Numbered from the stretch's first letter, positions 42,203 through 51,456 are shown. The stretch: 53,049 bases of DNA from Prevotellaceae bacterium UBA1746 (GCA_002314875.1 DCHS01000002.1:79710-132758); one strand, 5' to 3'. A program made the numbers and translations. The notes: generated from the letters alone by a model not told the origin.

Positions 42203-42253
42203 AAGGATTGTATGTGCTTAATCGTTTTTACTGTTGGAAAATCTCGCTCGTGT

Positions 42254-42330
42254 GCAAGGGCGGGAACGCATATTATGCAAGTGCGAGAGCGCATATCGTA
42301 CACGCGCGAAAGTACGCCCGTGCGCATAAT
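42254..42330. repeat. GC-rich 23-bp tandem repeat in the ftsX leader
   Basis: Two adjacent 23-bp units, 42254-42276 and 42277-42299, share GCAAGxGCGxGAxCGCATATxxT (18 of 23 positions). A third, diverged copy ends CGTGCGCATAAT (about 42300-42330). The block is much richer in GC than the surrounding spacer. Confidence 0.65.
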
Positions 42331-42344
42331 GCGGAAAATTGGTG

Positions 42345-42377
42345 CAAAATTACAAAACGGAAGGGCCCTTTTGCAAG
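42345..42377 (-). promoter_or_regulatory. Bacteroidota-type promoter of the ftsX operon
   Basis: On the minus strand CTTG (42374-42377), a 21-bp spacer, and TAATTTTG (42345-42352). The transcript would start near 42338 and have a leader of about 135 nt that includes the 23-bp repeats. Confidence 0.65.
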
Positions 42378-42396
42378 TTTTTTCTCATAAAAAAAC

Positions 42397-42426
42397 ACAA
42401 AAGAAGGGATTTTGCCCTTCTTTTGT
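42397..42426 (-). terminator. Rho-independent terminator of mutS
   Basis: A perfect 12-bp stem (ACAAAAGAAGGG with CCCTTCTTTTGT), loop of 6 nt. On the minus strand a run of about seven T follows. 43 bp after the mutS stop. Confidence 0.88.
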
Positions 42427-42468
42427 ATTGCAAGTATCACTTTTCGAAAGAAATTTCTGCTAATGCCG

Positions 42469-45090
42469 TTACTTTCCGGTTAATATCTTACGGATATCAG
42501 AAAGCTTATTGAGACACTCGATAGGAGTCAGATTGTTGAGATCGAGGCCGAGGATTTCATCCCGGATCTGGGTGAGAATGGGGTCGTCCAACTGGAAGAA
42601 ACTCATCTGGGTATTGCCCACGCTTCCTGCAGGTGAAACAATGGGATTTTCACTGCGTTTTACATCCGTTTGCTTCTCTTCCTCCAACTGATGAAGCACC
42701 TCTTCGGCACGATGTACGATGCTCATCGGCATACCCGCCAGACGGGCAACATGAATACCGAAAGAGTGCTCGGAACCACCGCGCATGAGCTTTCTCAAAA
42801 AGACAACACGGCCATCGACTTCACGCACGGAAACATTATAATTCTTAATGCGCGAATAGAGTTTCTCCATATCGTTCAACTCGTGGTAATGGGTGGCAAA
42901 GAGGGTACGGGCGTGAGCCTTGGGATTCTCGTGGATATGCTCAACAATACTCCAGGCAATAGAGATACCATCGTAGGTAGAAGTACCACGTCCCAACTCG
43001 TCAAAAATCACCAATGAACGCTCGGTGAGATTGTTCATGATGTTGGCAGCCTCGGTCATTTCAACCATAAAGGTGGATTCGCCGACGGAGATATTGTCGC
43101 TGGCACCGACACGCGTAAAGATCTTGTCCACAATACCCACATGAGCAGAATCAGCAGGAACGAAGGAACCCATTTGTGCCATTAGGGTAATGAGCGCCGT
43201 CTGACGCAAAAGGGCAGATTTACCCGCCATGTTTGGACCCGTGACAATGATAATTTGCTGTTTATCAGTATCTACTTCTACATCATTCGGAACATAGGTT
43301 TCACCTACTGCCATCATCGTTTCAATAACAGGATGGCGGCCAGCCTTGATGTCCAGTTCCGTGCTGTCATCGACCACAGGACGTACATAATGCTGCTGGC
43401 TGGCAACATTTGCCAAAGACAGGTAGCAGTCCAGATCGGAGATGGCCTGGGCATTTCGCTGTAAAGCCGTTATGCATTGGGCTGCGGCCTCAATGAGTTT
43501 CGCATAGAGTTGAGCCTCAAGCACCAGAATCTTATCTTCTGCGCCTAAGATCTTTTCTTCGTATTCCTTGAGTTCCTGGGTGATAAAACGCTCTGCGTTG
43601 GCCAGCGTTTGCTTACGAATCCACTCCTGCGGAACTACCTCCTTGAACTTATTGCTGACTTCAATATAATAGCCAAAGACATTGTTGAAGCCAATCTTCA
43701 AGGTGGTAATACCCGTTCGGGCAATCTCATCCTGCTGGATTTTAAGCAGATAGTCTTTTCCTGAACGATGGATGGAACGGAGTTCATCCAAGGTGCTGTC
43801 TACGCCATCGGCAATCACCCCACCCTTCGCCACGAGCAAAGGAGGATCGAGCTGCAGTTCGCGCTCTATTCTCTTACGGAGTTCGGTGCAATTATCGAGT
43901 TTGAGACCAATCTCCTGAATACTTTTCTGGCTGGCGGAACAACAGGCGTTTTTCAAGATAACAACGGTTTCCAAGGCGCAGCGTAACTGTTGCATTTCAC
44001 GGGGATTAATGCGGCCGGTAGCAACCTTGGAGACAATACGTTCAAGGTCCCCGATTTTTCCCAGTTCCATTTCACAGAGTTCGCGGAAATCGGGAACTCG
44101 GAAGAAATGCTCAACGCTATCCAGGCGCTGGTCAATTTCACGGGCAGAACGCAAGGGGAAAAGCACCCATTTTCTGAGCTGACGCGCACCCATTGGCGTC
44201 AGTGTTTTATCTAAAACATCCAGAAGTGAACGTCCGTCACCGTAGCTTGAACCTATAAGTTCCAGATTTCGGATGGTAAAGCGGTCGAGACGAACGAATT
44301 TCTCTTCTTCGATGCGGCGAAGGGTCGTGATGTGGTCGGTTCTGTGGTGCTGCGTCATCTCCAGATAGGAAAGAATAGCACCGGCTGCGGTTACAGCACT
44401 TTTAAGATGTTCCACACCGAAACCCTTCAGATTCTTTACACCAAAATGCTTACGGACTTTTTCACGGGCTGTACTATCGGTAAAGGCCCAATCCTCCAAC
44501 TCAAAGATAAAATATTTTCCGGTGAAAAACTGCAGGAATTTTCCCTTTGAACCGCGCTCTACGAGTACTTCTTTCGGTGCAAAACCTGCCAATAATTTGT
44601 CAATATAATCGATAGCTCCTTCTGCAACCAAAAATTCACCGGTGGAGATATCCAGCAACGATAATCCGGCAGCAGACGGACCGAAATTAATAGCAGCCAG
44701 GTAATTATTCTCTCTGCTGTTCAGCACATTATCACCCAATGCCACACCTGGTGTTACTAATTCGGTAATACCGCGCTTCACCAGTTTTTTCGTCAGTTTC
44801 GGATCTTCTAGCTGATCACAAATAGCCACACGGTAACCGGCGCGAATCAAACGGGGAAGGTAATTGTCAAGTGCATGATGAGGGAAACCCGCCATTTCCG
44901 TTGATTCCGCAGTGGAACCCTTCTGGTTACGACGAGTCAAGGTGATGCCCAATACTTGTGACGCCGTTACAGCATCCTGGCAGTAGGTCTCATAAAAGTC
45001 ACCGCAACGAAACAGTAAGATGGCATCAGGGTTCATCGCCTTCATGTCATGGAACTGCTGCATCATCGGTGTGAGTTGCTTCTTTTCCAT
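42469..45090 (-). CDS. mutS: DNA mismatch repair protein MutS
   Basis: 873 residues. The mismatch-wedge motif FYE (F32 and E34 in GDFYETY) is present. ATPase: Walker A GPNMAGKSALLRQ with K624, FDELGRGTSTYDG (Walker B), FATHYHEL, and the helix-turn-helix dimerisation end. It recognises base mismatches and recruits MutL. Length and all five domains match MutS1 rather than MutS2. Upstream -7 box TAACTTTG at 45125-45132 without a clear -33 box. Confidence 0.98.
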   Translation of the reverse strand: MEKKQLTPMMQQFHDMKAMNPDAILLFRCGDFYETYCQDAVTASQVLGITLTRRNQKGSTAESTEMAGFPHHALDNYLPRLIRAGYRVAICDQLEDPKLTKKLVKRGITELVTPGVALGDNVLNSRENNYLAAINFGPSAAGLSLLDISTGEFLVAEGAIDYIDKLLAGFAPKEVLVERGSKGKFLQFFTGKYFIFELEDWAFTDSTAREKVRKHFGVKNLKGFGVEHLKSAVTAAGAILSYLEMTQHHRTDHITTLRRIEEEKFVRLDRFTIRNLELIGSSYGDGRSLLDVLDKTLTPMGARQLRKWVLFPLRSAREIDQRLDSVEHFFRVPDFRELCEMELGKIGDLERIVSKVATGRINPREMQQLRCALETVVILKNACCSASQKSIQEIGLKLDNCTELRKRIERELQLDPPLLVAKGGVIADGVDSTLDELRSIHRSGKDYLLKIQQDEIARTGITTLKIGFNNVFGYYIEVSNKFKEVVPQEWIRKQTLANAERFITQELKEYEEKILGAEDKILVLEAQLYAKLIEAAAQCITALQRNAQAISDLDCYLSLANVASQQHYVRPVVDDSTELDIKAGRHPVIETMMAVGETYVPNDVEVDTDKQQIIIVTGPNMAGKSALLRQTALITLMAQMGSFVPADSAHVGIVDKIFTRVGASDNISVGESTFMVEMTEAANIMNNLTERSLVIFDELGRGTSTYDGISIAWSIVEHIHENPKAHARTLFATHYHELNDMEKLYSRIKNYNVSVREVDGRVVFLRKLMRGGSEHSFGIHVARLAGMPMSIVHRAEEVLHQLEEEKQTDVKRSENPIVSPAGSVGNTQMSFFQLDDPILTQIRDEILGLDLNNLTPIECLNKLSDIRKILTGK

Positions 45091-45207
45091 TTAGGACTTC
45101 AATAATTTTCCGTACAAATTTGTGCAAAGTTACTAACTTTTTTAGGAAAACTCAGCATAAATGTATTTTTTGTTTCAAAAAGTCCTTGACTTTTCACTAA
45201 TAATATG

Positions 45208-45215
45208 TAATTTTG
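45208..45215 (+). promoter_or_regulatory. -7 promoter box of the amino-acid permease operon
   Basis: TAATTTTG at 45208-45215, with CTTG 19 bp further upstream (45185-45188) as a weak -33 box. Transcription from about 45222 favours the downstream ATG at 45259 as the permease start. Confidence 0.6.
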
Positions 45216-45258
45216 CCTTTTGAAAACAAATACGAATCCTATTCTTAACGAAAAACTT

Positions 45259-46953
45259 ATGAGTCTATTTATCAGAAAACCGCTTGATGTTCTCCTTCGG
45301 GAAGCTGCTGACGAAGGAGCAGGCACGCTTCGTCGCGTCCTTGGTCCATTCGGCTTAATTGCCTTTGGCGTTGGTATCATCGTCGGCGCAGGTCTTTTCA
45401 GTATCACTGGAATCGTTGCTGCAGAATACGCAGGCCCTGCCATCACCCTATCTTTCATTCTGGCAGCTATTTGCTGTGGTTTTGCCGGTCTCTGCTATGC
45501 CGAATTTGCTTCAATGATTCCTGTTGCCGGTAGTGCTTACACTTACAGCTACGCAACGATGGGTGAATTAGTCGCCTGGATCATTGGCTGGGATCTTGTC
45601 TTGGAATATACGGTGGCTGCCACTTGTGTCAGCATCTCATGGAGCCAATACCTCATCGTCTTTCTGCAGGGTTTTGGCATTACCCTCCCGGAATCCCTGA
45701 CAACGAATCCTTTTGACGGTGGAATCATCAATCTCCCTGCGCTTATCATCGTGATTCTGATGAGTTTGCTCCTCATGAGAGGTACAAAGGAGAGTTCATG
45801 GGTAAATGACATCATCGTTTTCCTGAAGGTTAGTGTTATTCTGATTTTCATCATCTTGGGATGGCGTTACATCCGCATGGAAAATTACACGCCCTACATC
45901 CCTCAGAATACAGGCACGCTGGGACAATTCGGCTGGAGCGGCATCATTCGTGGAGCTGCGGTTGCCTTCTTTGCCTTCCTCGGTTTTGACGCAGTTTCTA
46001 CAGCTGCTCAGGAAACCAAGAATCCCAAACGCAATATGCCAATTGGCATTATTGGCAGTCTCGCCGTATGTACGGTCCTCTACGTCATCTTTGCACATGT
46101 AATGACGGGTGTGGCTCATTATACAGCCTTCCAGGGACAGGCAGGTATCGCCCCTGTCGCCTTGGCCATTAACCATATGGGAACAGCAGATGCTGCCGGT
46201 GTGATAACCCCCGCCTTCCCCTGGCTGAATCGCGCGGTCATTGTGGCCATCCTTTTCGGTTATTGTTCGGTCATTTTGCTTTTGCTGATGTCTCAGAGCC
46301 GAATTTTTATGACGATGAGTCATGACGGATTGCTACCGAAGACTTTCTGCAAGATTCACCCGAAGTACCGCACGCCTCTCCATAACAACTTCATTTTTAT
46401 GGTGGTAGTCGGTTTGCTCGCAGCCTTTATCCCTGCTCGTGTAGCAGGAGAAATGGTGAGTATCGGAACGCTCTTCGCCTTCACGCTGGTATGTGCAGGA
46501 GTGATTGTCGTTCGCAAGACGATGCCCAACGCCAGTCGTGATTTCAAGGTTCCTTTCGTACCCTTCATTCCCATCTGCGGCATTCTCGTCTGCATCGGCC
46601 TGATGCTCTTCCTTCCTGCAGATACCTGGATTCGTCTCGTCGTTTGGATGCTCCTTGGTCTCGATATCTATTCTGCCTATGGTGTAAAGAACAGCCATCT
46701 GGAGCCTGTACGTTTTGAGACCCGGGAAAACGGCGAAGTCCGCCTCATCGGCCGTCGAGGTTTTACCTTGCTCCGAACCCTGCAAATGTGTCTGGCTGTC
46801 GGCTGTATCATCACCGCCTTCTGGCATCAGCAGACAGTAGGCTGGGATGCTGACCGCACAATGGCTTTCATCGCCATTGCTTTCGGCTTGTTCCATATAG
46901 CCTGGCTACTCGTCAAGATGTTCTCCGGCCATTCCGAGCCCCCAAAGCAGTAA
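45259..46953 (+). CDS. APC-superfamily amino-acid permease (CAT/YfnA type)
   Basis: 564 residues from the ATG at 45259. An ATG 13 codons upstream is in frame but lies at the expected transcription start. About 12-14 transmembrane helices. The first helix has the substrate motif FGVGIIVGAGLFSITG, as in cationic amino-acid transporters; later blocks are AEFASMIPVAGSAYTYSYATMGELVAWIIGWDLVLEY and AFFAFLGFDAVSTAAQETKNPKRNMP. Substrate probably cationic or neutral amino acids; not decided by sequence. A C-terminal extension (from about residue 470) adds helices beyond the core. It is followed after 13 bp by two secreted-protein genes. Confidence 0.92.
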   Translation: MSLFIRKPLDVLLREAADEGAGTLRRVLGPFGLIAFGVGIIVGAGLFSITGIVAAEYAGPAITLSFILAAICCGFAGLCYAEFASMIPVAGSAYTYSYATMGELVAWIIGWDLVLEYTVAATCVSISWSQYLIVFLQGFGITLPESLTTNPFDGGIINLPALIIVILMSLLLMRGTKESSWVNDIIVFLKVSVILIFIILGWRYIRMENYTPYIPQNTGTLGQFGWSGIIRGAAVAFFAFLGFDAVSTAAQETKNPKRNMPIGIIGSLAVCTVLYVIFAHVMTGVAHYTAFQGQAGIAPVALAINHMGTADAAGVITPAFPWLNRAVIVAILFGYCSVILLLLMSQSRIFMTMSHDGLLPKTFCKIHPKYRTPLHNNFIFMVVVGLLAAFIPARVAGEMVSIGTLFAFTLVCAGVIVVRKTMPNASRDFKVPFVPFIPICGILVCIGLMLFLPADTWIRLVVWMLLGLDIYSAYGVKNSHLEPVRFETRENGEVRLIGRRGFTLLRTLQMCLAVGCIITAFWHQQTVGWDADRTMAFIAIAFGLFHIAWLLVKMFSGHSEPPKQ

Positions 46954-46966
46954 GTATTACCCTTCA

Positions 46967-48406
46967 ATGAAAAAAATCCTCTTCTCTCTCATTGCCGTGC
47001 TCTGCACGCTGACATCATCTGCACAAAACATGTACGGATGGTTGCTTGGTACGACCCAGGAAACCCTTGTTCCGGGTATTTATCAATTTGATTTCAATAC
47101 GGTAGATCAGAACTTCGACAAAGTCCAAGGTGCGATGTACCAGAATTGGGGCGGCGCCGGCACCAACGACAACCGTTACTATTTCCTCATGAGCGAATCG
47201 GTTTCCGGTGACCAGATGGGCCTGTATGTCTACGATTTCACCGGGACAAAGGGAATGGAGCTTGTCGCTTATACCAATTTCGGCTGCTTCGACATGACCT
47301 ACGATCCCTCCACAGGTTGGATGCTGGGTCTGCTCTACTTTGAGAATGGAAGAAAGACAAAGCCTTATCTCGTCGTCATCGACCTGGAAAAAGCAACCTA
47401 CACGAAGCTCGCCTTACTTTCCACACCGCTCAGTGCCATCGCTGCTGATGCTGCAGGAAACCTCATCGGTGCCGACAATGAAGGACTCCTCTATAATATT
47501 AATAAGAAGAGTGGCGAATGTACACCTTTAGCCCTTACTCCCGTCGTCGTGGATAGCAGCTTCGAAAACAGCCTGGAATATGACCGTTCAACGGGTCGCC
47601 TGTTCTGGGGTGTTCTGGAACCGAACGTAGAAAGTGGTGAATTGCTGGAAATAAATCCCGACGATGGTTCTGTCATAGCAAGGAAGTCACCTGCGGGAGG
47701 TTCTCTCTTTACCGGACTTTGGGTACCCTTTACAGGTGGCGTGCTCCCCGGTGAAGGTCCTGCTCCCATCCCCTATGTTGATCCGACCATTGAAGAGGAA
47801 ACTGACGTCCTGACAGTCCCCTACAGCTATAATTTCAGCCAGAACGAAACCAAGAACTGGGTGGCAGAGGATGCCAACGGTGATGGTAACACCTGGAATT
47901 ACGATATGAGACGGGAGGGCCGTGGCTATTGCTACACCAGCATCTATTACAGTGGTGATGACTATTTCATCAGCAAGCCTTTCGCCCTTGAAGAAGGCCT
48001 CATCTATCAGATAAAATACACCGTTCGCGCTTGCAGCTTCTTCTCAGCGGAAAGTTTTGCGCTGACAATGGGTAAGGAGCAGACGGCTGCCAGCCAGGTT
48101 ACTGTCCTCGACGAACACAGCAACTACACGAGTCCCAACCCTTCCGGGAAGATGTATGCAGAAGAACCGGAAACCTTCACCGTTGAAGTTCAGGTGAACC
48201 AGTCCTGCCAATGCACCTTTGCACTCCATTGCACCTCATCTTCGGACAACTACGAGTTGGAATTCCATGATTTCTCTATTGAAGGCGCACTGATCGACGG
48301 TATGGACACCGTTATCGCCCAGCCCAAAGAGGCTGAAGGCTATTACCAGCTGAATCCCCTCGTCCGCGTTTACAGGAACGGCCGCAAGGTTCTACTCAAA
48401 AACTAA
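46967..48406 (+). CDS. Secreted beta-propeller/jelly-roll protein of unknown role
   Basis: 479 residues. Signal peptide MKKILFSLIAVLCTLTSSAQ. Residues about 25-250 have repeats resembling propeller blades (MYGWLLGTTQETLVPGIYQFDFNT, FDMTYDPSTGWMLGLLYF, AIAADAAGNLIGADNEGLLYNIN, LEYDRSTGRLFWGVL). From about residue 270 a jelly-roll of the choice-of-anchor-J kind follows (YNFSQNETKNWVAEDANGDGNTWNYD, DDYFISKPFALEEGLIYQIKY). The tail YQLNPLVRVYRNGRKVLLKN resembles a minimal T9SS sorting end. It lies 13 bp after the permease gene and 3 bp before the SH3b protein gene. No specific function can be assigned. Confidence 0.75.
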   Translation: MKKILFSLIAVLCTLTSSAQNMYGWLLGTTQETLVPGIYQFDFNTVDQNFDKVQGAMYQNWGGAGTNDNRYYFLMSESVSGDQMGLYVYDFTGTKGMELVAYTNFGCFDMTYDPSTGWMLGLLYFENGRKTKPYLVVIDLEKATYTKLALLSTPLSAIAADAAGNLIGADNEGLLYNINKKSGECTPLALTPVVVDSSFENSLEYDRSTGRLFWGVLEPNVESGELLEINPDDGSVIARKSPAGGSLFTGLWVPFTGGVLPGEGPAPIPYVDPTIEEETDVLTVPYSYNFSQNETKNWVAEDANGDGNTWNYDMRREGRGYCYTSIYYSGDDYFISKPFALEEGLIYQIKYTVRACSFFSAESFALTMGKEQTAASQVTVLDEHSNYTSPNPSGKMYAEEPETFTVEVQVNQSCQCTFALHCTSSSDNYELEFHDFSIEGALIDGMDTVIAQPKEAEGYYQLNPLVRVYRNGRKVLLKN

Positions 48407-48409
48407 ATC

Positions 48410-49444
48410 ATGAAAAGAACGCTATTCCTCCTTTTCTTCACATTTCTTTCCCTTTGGGTTTTCGCTCAAGGAAATACCGTTGTGCCTGTACAGGAAGATA
48501 CTGCGTGGGAAAAGGGATGTCGCTATGAAGAGGCCGGGCAGTACAGCAATGCCATTGAATGTTATTTGGCTGGGGTCAAGCAAAAGAACATTGCTTCGAT
48601 GATCCGCATGGCAGATATCTATCGCGATGGCATCTTTACCAAAGAAAAACCACGCGAAGCCGCAAATCTCTATTTTACTGCCTCCAAAAGATCGGGTAAA
48701 TGCGCCACGGACGTTGGACTTTGCTATTTGTCGGGCTATGGTTTCCCCAGGGATTTGACCCGCGGTCTGCTATGGTTGGAAAACGCAGCAGCAAAGGGTG
48801 ACAAGGAGGCGAAAGCCTGTATGGCGATGTTCTATCAGAATGGTCGTGCAGCCGGCATTGATCCGACGAAGGCCATTACCGTAAAGAAGGAATCGAAGAA
48901 TTCCCGGATGCTGCTCTCTGTTTTGGACATCGACGGCTCGGGAAAGGGAAGTTTCAGTCTGGCCCAAACCTCGGCGATGCTGAATCTGCGAACGGGTCCC
49001 GACGTAACATATCCTGCTCTTACAAAACTTGCTACGGAGACATGGATTATTCTGAAGGAAAAAATGGGTGATGGGGAATTTGTATCAGTCTATTTCCCGG
49101 ACGGAAAGCTCCATGGCTATGTTTCCAAGAACTATCTGCAGAACATTGTTCCATTAAAGGTGGACAATAACGGCTGCATCGACATCTCTCGTATCAAGAA
49201 GAGTACGTTGACGAGTGCAACATGGGTAAACTCATCCCGTGATCGTAGCATTTCCGTCAAGGTCGGTGACACTACGAAGACCCTCCGTCCATTGGAATCA
49301 GTGACGATAGACACCATGTCCCCAGGAACCTATACCATTTTGGTTACCACGGACAATGTTTATCCCTTCATTTCCCGTTTTTCTATGGTTTCCGGTTTTG
49401 AAAGCACCTGGAATTTCCAGATTGAAAATGCAGAAATAGAATAA
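48410..49444 (+). CDS. Secreted Sel1-repeat and SH3b-domain protein
   Basis: 344 residues. Signal peptide MKRTLFLLFFTFLSLWVFAQ. Residues about 30-150 carry Sel1-like/TPR repeats (GCRYEEAGQYSNAIECYLAG, GLCYLSGYGFPRDLTRGLLWLENAAAKGDKEAKACMAMFYQNG). An SH3b domain follows (about 185-245: AMLNLRTGPDVTYPALTKL...GYVSKNYL), a fold that commonly binds peptidoglycan or peptides. A C-terminal beta domain (about 255-344) is unassigned. It starts 3 bp after the preceding stop and is the last gene before the convergent terminator. Probably periplasmic or surface exposed. Confidence 0.8.
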   Translation: MKRTLFLLFFTFLSLWVFAQGNTVVPVQEDTAWEKGCRYEEAGQYSNAIECYLAGVKQKNIASMIRMADIYRDGIFTKEKPREAANLYFTASKRSGKCATDVGLCYLSGYGFPRDLTRGLLWLENAAAKGDKEAKACMAMFYQNGRAAGIDPTKAITVKKESKNSRMLLSVLDIDGSGKGSFSLAQTSAMLNLRTGPDVTYPALTKLATETWIILKEKMGDGEFVSVYFPDGKLHGYVSKNYLQNIVPLKVDNNGCIDISRIKKSTLTSATWVNSSRDRSISVKVGDTTKTLRPLESVTIDTMSPGTYTILVTTDNVYPFISRFSMVSGFESTWNFQIENAEIE

Positions 49445-49467
49445 ACAAGTATATTATTTCCATAAAA

Positions 49468-49498
49468 AAAGCAGGCTCACCATGGGTGGGTCTGCTTT
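49468..49498. terminator. Bidirectional terminator between the SH3b gene and miaB
   Basis: Stem AAAGCAGGCTCACC with GGTGGGTCTGCTTT, including two G-T pairs on the plus strand, loop ATG. On the minus strand it is followed by a run of seven T (poly-A at 49464-49470), so it mainly terminates miaB. On the plus strand only a short T-run (TTTACTT) follows. Confidence 0.75.
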
Positions 49499-49509
49499 AC
49501 TTATGATGT

Positions 49510-49554
49510 GGTCAAAGCTAAATTGCCTCGTGGTCAAAAAGCTCTGCTTTGACC
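49510..49554 (-). other. Alternative hairpins just after the miaB stop codon
   Basis: A 9-bp motif occurs three times: GGTCAAAGC (49510-49518), the related GGTCAAAAAGC (49532-49542), and its complement GCTTTGACC (49546-49554), directly next to the miaB stop. On the minus strand the first copy read can pair with either of the other two, so two mutually exclusive stems are possible. Confidence 0.55.
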
Positions 49555-50919
49555 TTACAAAATCACTTCACCTTTGAGTGTTGCACTTGAAGCCTCATTG
49601 ATGCGAGTATTGATAGTCTCACCAATATGGAGACGACGCTCAGTACCATCGGCAAGAGTAATCGTACGCGGAACAATCACAACCTTATTCTGCTCCGTAC
49701 GACCGAAGAGTTCTTCCTTACTGCGCTTGCTGACACCTTCAATGAGAATCTCTGCCTCACGGCCTATCCATGCCTGATTGGCCTTCAAGGAAAGATCATT
49801 CTGGACGGCAATGAGTTCATTCAAACGACGAATCTTCACCTCTTCTTCAATATCGTCGGGGAAATGCCTGGAGGCAAAGGTTCCGGGACGCTCGCTGTAC
49901 TTGAACATAAAGGCGCTATCATAACCTACCTCCCGCATCAAATCAAGGGAAAGCTGATGGTCTTCTTCCGTCTCGCCACAATAGCCTACAAAGATATCCG
50001 TTGATATCGCACAGTCGGGGATGATTCGCTTAATGGCCTCAACACGTCCCATATACCACTCGCGGGTGTATTTTCTGTTCATACGCTGGAGGATCACATC
50101 ACTTCCGCTCTGAACAGGAAGATGGATATGACGGCAAACATTGGGTTCCTCGGCAATAACACGCAGGGTGTCATCACTCATATCTTTGGGATGAGAGGTG
50201 GAGAAGCGGATGCGCATCCCGGGAACGGCATGGGCTACCTTTCTCAGCAGTTCGGGGAAAAGAACGGTCGTTTCACCCTCCTCAAAACGGTAAGAGTTGA
50301 CATTCTGGCCCAAAAGGGTTACTTCCTTGAAACCACGGTTCTGCAAGTCTGTCACCTCGTTCAGAATGCTTTGCACGTCACGGCTACGCTCACGGCCACG
50401 GGTGTAAGGAACGATGCAGTAGTGGCAGAAGTTGTTGCAACCACGCATAATACTTACAAAACCGCTGATTTTAGAGCCGCAGACACGCTCGGGCATTACA
50501 TCGCGATAGGTCTCCGTCAATGAGAGTTCGATGTTGATGGCCTTATGCCCCATCTCAGCCTGAGCAATGAGGTCGGGGAGTGACATATAGGCATCAGGAC
50601 CGGCAACAATATCACAGTGGTGATTGTTCAAAAGGTCTTCCTTGACACGCTCTGCCATACAGCCCAGAACGCCAATAATCAGGGGACGCTTTTTCTGCAC
50701 CGCATGAAGGGCTTCCAGGCGATGGATAATCTTCTGTTCCGCATTGTCACGGACGGAACAGGTATTCAGAAACACAGCATCAGCCTCATCGAGAGTCTCC
50801 GCAGGGTCATAGCCTGCCATCTTCATGACACTGGCTACTACCTCGGAGTCAGCAACGTTCATCTGACAGCCGTAGGTTTCGATATAGAGTTTCTTCATTT
50901 TTTTGAGTATCTTTTTCAT
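49555..50919 (-). CDS. miaB: tRNA-2-methylthio-N6-dimethylallyladenosine synthase
   Basis: 454 residues from the ATG at 50919; an ATG seven codons in (50898, MKKLYIETYGCQMN) may be the true start. Radical-SAM methylthiotransferase that makes ms2i6A37 in tRNA. The N-terminal UPF0004 domain has conserved cysteines (ETYGCQMN, LNTCSVRDNAE, GVLGCMAERV). The radical-SAM motif is RGCNNFCHYCIVP. A TRAM domain forms the C-terminus (about residues 380-445). It is followed by the alternative hairpins at 49510-49554 and a terminator. Confidence 0.95.
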   Translation of the reverse strand: MKKILKKMKKLYIETYGCQMNVADSEVVASVMKMAGYDPAETLDEADAVFLNTCSVRDNAEQKIIHRLEALHAVQKKRPLIIGVLGCMAERVKEDLLNNHHCDIVAGPDAYMSLPDLIAQAEMGHKAINIELSLTETYRDVMPERVCGSKISGFVSIMRGCNNFCHYCIVPYTRGRERSRDVQSILNEVTDLQNRGFKEVTLLGQNVNSYRFEEGETTVLFPELLRKVAHAVPGMRIRFSTSHPKDMSDDTLRVIAEEPNVCRHIHLPVQSGSDVILQRMNRKYTREWYMGRVEAIKRIIPDCAISTDIFVGYCGETEEDHQLSLDLMREVGYDSAFMFKYSERPGTFASRHFPDDIEEEVKIRRLNELIAVQNDLSLKANQAWIGREAEILIEGVSKRSKEELFGRTEQNKVVIVPRTITLADGTERRLHIGETINTRINEASSATLKGEVIL

Positions 50920-50967
50920 TCAGGGGATTTGCACCCCTGTTTTATCATTAGTCCGAAAATCTCACCC

Positions 50968-51447
50968 TTATGCCAGCAAGGCCTCAATGGCCAGACGGTA
51001 GGAGTCCAGACCGAAACCGCAGATAACACCCTTGCAAGCAGCGCTGATCATAGAATGATGGCGGAACTCCTCACGGGTATGGACATTGCTGATATGAACC
51101 TCTATGACAGGAATGGGCGCGATGCTCTTGATGGCATCGTGAAGGGCAATGGAGGTATGGGTATAGGCTCCTGCATTGAAGACTACACCATCGATTCTGT
51201 CGCGCCATGCCTGCTGGAGACGGTCGATAAGGGTACCTTCGCAGTTGGACTGGAAGTATTCCAATTCAACGTCAACAAGGTATTCCTCTGGTTTTCCGTC
51301 TTCATCTACAGCCTGAATGACGGCACCGCCATCAAAGCGTTTGTGGAGCATACGAAGACAATCGTCCATAGTCTCAGAACCGTAGATTCCAGGTTCACGT
51401 TGGCCTAAAAGATTTAAATTTGGGCCGTTTAAGATGAGAAATTTCAT
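50968..51447 (-). CDS. aroQ: Type II 3-dehydroquinate dehydratase
   Basis: 159 residues from the ATG at 51445-51447. Third step of the shikimate pathway. Active-site residues are R17 and Y22 in NGPNLNLLGQREPGIYG, the asparagine in FNAGAYTHTSIALHDA, and the histidine in PVIEVHISNVHTREEFRHHS. It is divergent from xerD and shares with it a palindromic pair of -7 boxes (51457-51477). Confidence 0.97.
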   Translation of the reverse strand: MKFLILNGPNLNLLGQREPGIYGSETMDDCLRMLHKRFDGGAVIQAVDEDGKPEEYLVDVELEYFQSNCEGTLIDRLQQAWRDRIDGVVFNAGAYTHTSIALHDAIKSIAPIPVIEVHISNVHTREEFRHHSMISAACKGVICGFGLDSYRLAIEALLA

Positions 51448-51456
51448 AGAAAAATT

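Noticed and set aside
42208..42390. 60-codon frame in the ftsX leader
   Set aside because: Lies in the repeat and promoter region and its sequence simply follows the 23-bp repeats; no start signal or family.
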